Source: Azospirillum oryzae (GTDB lineage Bacteria; Pseudomonadota; Alphaproteobacteria; Azospirillales; Azospirillaceae). From it: 64,000 nt of DNA. Below are positions 62,798-64,000 of the stretch, piece after piece. Location of the stretch: the NCBI RefSeq assembly GCF_008364795.1, contig NZ_VTTM01000011.1, positions 62,001 to 126,000 on the forward strand, given 5' to 3'. A program made the translations under genes and the position numbers. The notes beneath the pieces are model-generated. The model searched no databases. It had not been told where the DNA came from and saw only the letters and a list, made by a program, of their open reading frames with translations. Each line of letters opens with the position of its first letter. The first letter of the stretch is position 1.

Positions 62798-64000
62798 CGC
62801 GGATGTACCCCATCATGCCGGTGTCCTGGTGTTCGATGATGTGGCAGTGGAACATCCAGTCGCCGGGATTATCGGCCTTGATCGCCACGCGCAGCCGCTC
62901 CTTCGGTTCCAGCAGCACGGTGTCGGCATGGTGGGGCACCACCTTGCGGCCGTCGGAGGACAGCACCCTGAAGGTGTAGCCGTGGATGTGGATCGGGTGC
63001 AGGTGGGGCGTCAGGTTGGCCAGCTCGAAGATGTAGCTGCGGCCTTTTTCCAGCGTGACCAGCGGCGGCGGCAGATGCTCGTGCCCGCCCTCCGGCCAGC
63101 TCTGCTGGTTGATCGCCCAGAAGGTCTTCGCCGACAGGCAAAGCGCGTCGGCATAGGGCAGGCCGGCCAGCACGTCCGGGGCGAAGCTCTGCGCCACCGC
63201 CGTGGCGGAGAAGGCCATCGGGACGATCGGCGCGTCCTTCAGGTCCGGTTCGGGAATGGCGGAGGCGGGCAGGGCCCGCGGCTTGAAGCGCTTGTTCGGC
63301 CGGGCGGGGCCGACGGCGCGGAACGTGGCCAGCGGCCGGGGCTCCGCCGAATAGACGTTGGTCAGCCGCAGGGTCTGGCCCGCCTTGGCCGGAGCACGGA
63401 ACAGCACGTCGATGCGCATCGCCGGCCCCATCGGCCAGCCGTCCAGCGGGCGGGGCGGCAGCGGATTGCCGTCGACGGCGATGATCCAGGCCTCCGCCCC
63501 CTCAACCCGCAGATCGACGACGCGGGTGCTGTCGATGTTGTAGAGGCGGGCGCGGATGTCGCCGTTGGTGGGCACCTCGATCACCGGCTCGATGGCGCCG
63601 TTGACAGTGGACACGCTGCCGAAGGTGCCGGCGCGCGAGGCGCCGCGGTCGGTGGTGAAGGCGCCGAACCTGCCGGTCTTGTCCAACTGCCAGTCCTTGA
63701 CCAGACAGACGAGGTCGGCGTCGAATTTCGGCGCGTCCGGCTCCTCGACAATCAGGACGCCGGCAAGGCCCCGGCCCAGCAGTTCCACCGTGTTGCAATG
63801 GGGATGGAAGAAGAACGACCCGGCATCCGGCGGGGTGAACTCGTAGACGTGGCGCTCGCCCGGCCTGGTCGGCGGCTGGGTCAGGTAGGGCACGCCGTCT
63901 TCCAGGTTCGGCAGGCGGATGCCGTGCCAGTGGACGGAGGTGTGCTCGTCCAGCTCATTCACCAGCGTGGCGCGCAGCCGCTGGCCCTTGCGCATGCGGA
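62790..64000 (-). CDS. Multicopper oxidase (5' end outside window)
   Basis: At least 403 residues of a three-domain cupredoxin multicopper oxidase; the N-terminus lies beyond the right edge. Copper ligands: HWHG, HPH, HPIHIHG and HCHIIEHQDTGMM, including the type 1 Cys and axial Met. It is probably periplasmic and may oxidise Fe(II), Cu(I) or phenols. It is upstream of the di-heme oxidoreductase, imelysin and DUF1513 genes with overlap or short gaps, giving a metal-handling operon. A ferroxidase role for iron import would fit; copper tolerance is the main alternative. Confidence 0.92.
   Translation of the reverse strand, partial: RMRKGQRLRATLVNELDEHTSVHWHGIRLPNLEDGVPYLTQPPTRPGERHVYEFTPPDAGSFFFHPHCNTVELLGRGLAGVLIVEEPDAPKFDADLVCLVKDWQLDKTGRFGAFTTDRGASRAGTFGSVSTVNGAIEPVIEVPTNGDIRARLYNIDSTRVVDLRVEGAEAWIIAVDGNPLPPRPLDGWPMGPAMRIDVLFRAPAKAGQTLRLTNVYSAEPRPLATFRAVGPARPNKRFKPRALPASAIPEPDLKDAPIVPMAFSATAVAQSFAPDVLAGLPYADALCLSAKTFWAINQQSWPEGGHEHLPPPLVTLEKGRSYIFELANLTPHLHPIHIHGYTFRVLSSDGRKVVPHHADTVLLEPKERLRVAIKADNPGDWMFHCHIIEHQDTGMMGYIRVA

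Overview
The window is GC-rich DNA, dense with overlapping genes and with few gaps. Gene content and style point to an alphaproteobacterium of the Rhodospirillales, most like Azospirillum. The clues are a LacI-controlled fruBKA phosphotransferase operon with a fused EIIA-HPr-EI, a glutathione-dependent formaldehyde module, a bifunctional phosphatase/kinase beside a formate/nitrite channel, and a large exopolysaccharide operon. No rRNA, tRNA, insertion sequence or CRISPR array is visible. The assignment is inferred from protein character, not from a marker gene.

Layout. 0-8 kb: a tightly coupled plus-strand catabolic operon (hydantoinase B, hydantoinase A, isochorismatase-fold protein, fumarate-reductase-like flavoprotein, LeuC/LeuD-type hydro-lyase). 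8-12.5 kb: a polyphosphate kinase 2 gene divergent from a 1106-residue protein joining a complete extra GH13 domain to GlgE. 12.5-18.3 kb: two small unknown genes, a lipoprotein hydrolase with an ABC ATPase, a zinc-finger protein, a PP2C phosphatase/Ser-Thr kinase and a formate/nitrite channel. 18.3-22.5 kb: a PAS-GGDEF-EAL protein and a LuxR-type regulator with a degenerate receiver. 22.5-42.5 kb: surface polysaccharide region, with a CBM-bearing glycosidase-like protein, a lone glycosyltransferase and a ten-gene minus-strand operon (flippase, glycosyltransferases, Wzc-like co-polymerase, Wzy-like polymerase, beta-helix protein). 43-49.8 kb: fructose PTS operon and its LacI repressor.

49.9-56.1 kb is the most interesting part: a compact NHLP/NHLM ribosomal-peptide locus. 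It has a precursor with a nitrile-hydratase-like leader ending in a double-glycine site and a 19-residue core, a two-domain GNAT-type enzyme as the only visible modifying enzyme, a C39-peptidase ABC exporter, a second ABC exporter, and a stump of the matching HlyD-like protein that stops just after its membrane anchor. The two exporters have complementary defects that fit a heterodimer with one degenerate ATP site. GNAT plus NHLP leader suggests a side-chain-acylated lipopeptide (selidamide-like), which is inference.

56.1-64 kb: a LysR regulator divergent from S-(hydroxymethyl)glutathione dehydrogenase and S-formylglutathione hydrolase, then a minus-strand periplasmic metal operon (multicopper oxidase cut by the window edge, di-heme oxidoreductase, imelysin, DUF1513 protein) that resembles iron-uptake loci.

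Non-coding points worth checking: six GANTC (CcrM methylation) sites within 96 bp upstream of the polysaccharide genes, a 35-bp dyad upstream of the big operon, a 14-bp tandem duplication that makes a five-codon relay ORF between two glycosyltransferase genes, and a strong hairpin between the peptide precursor and its exporter.
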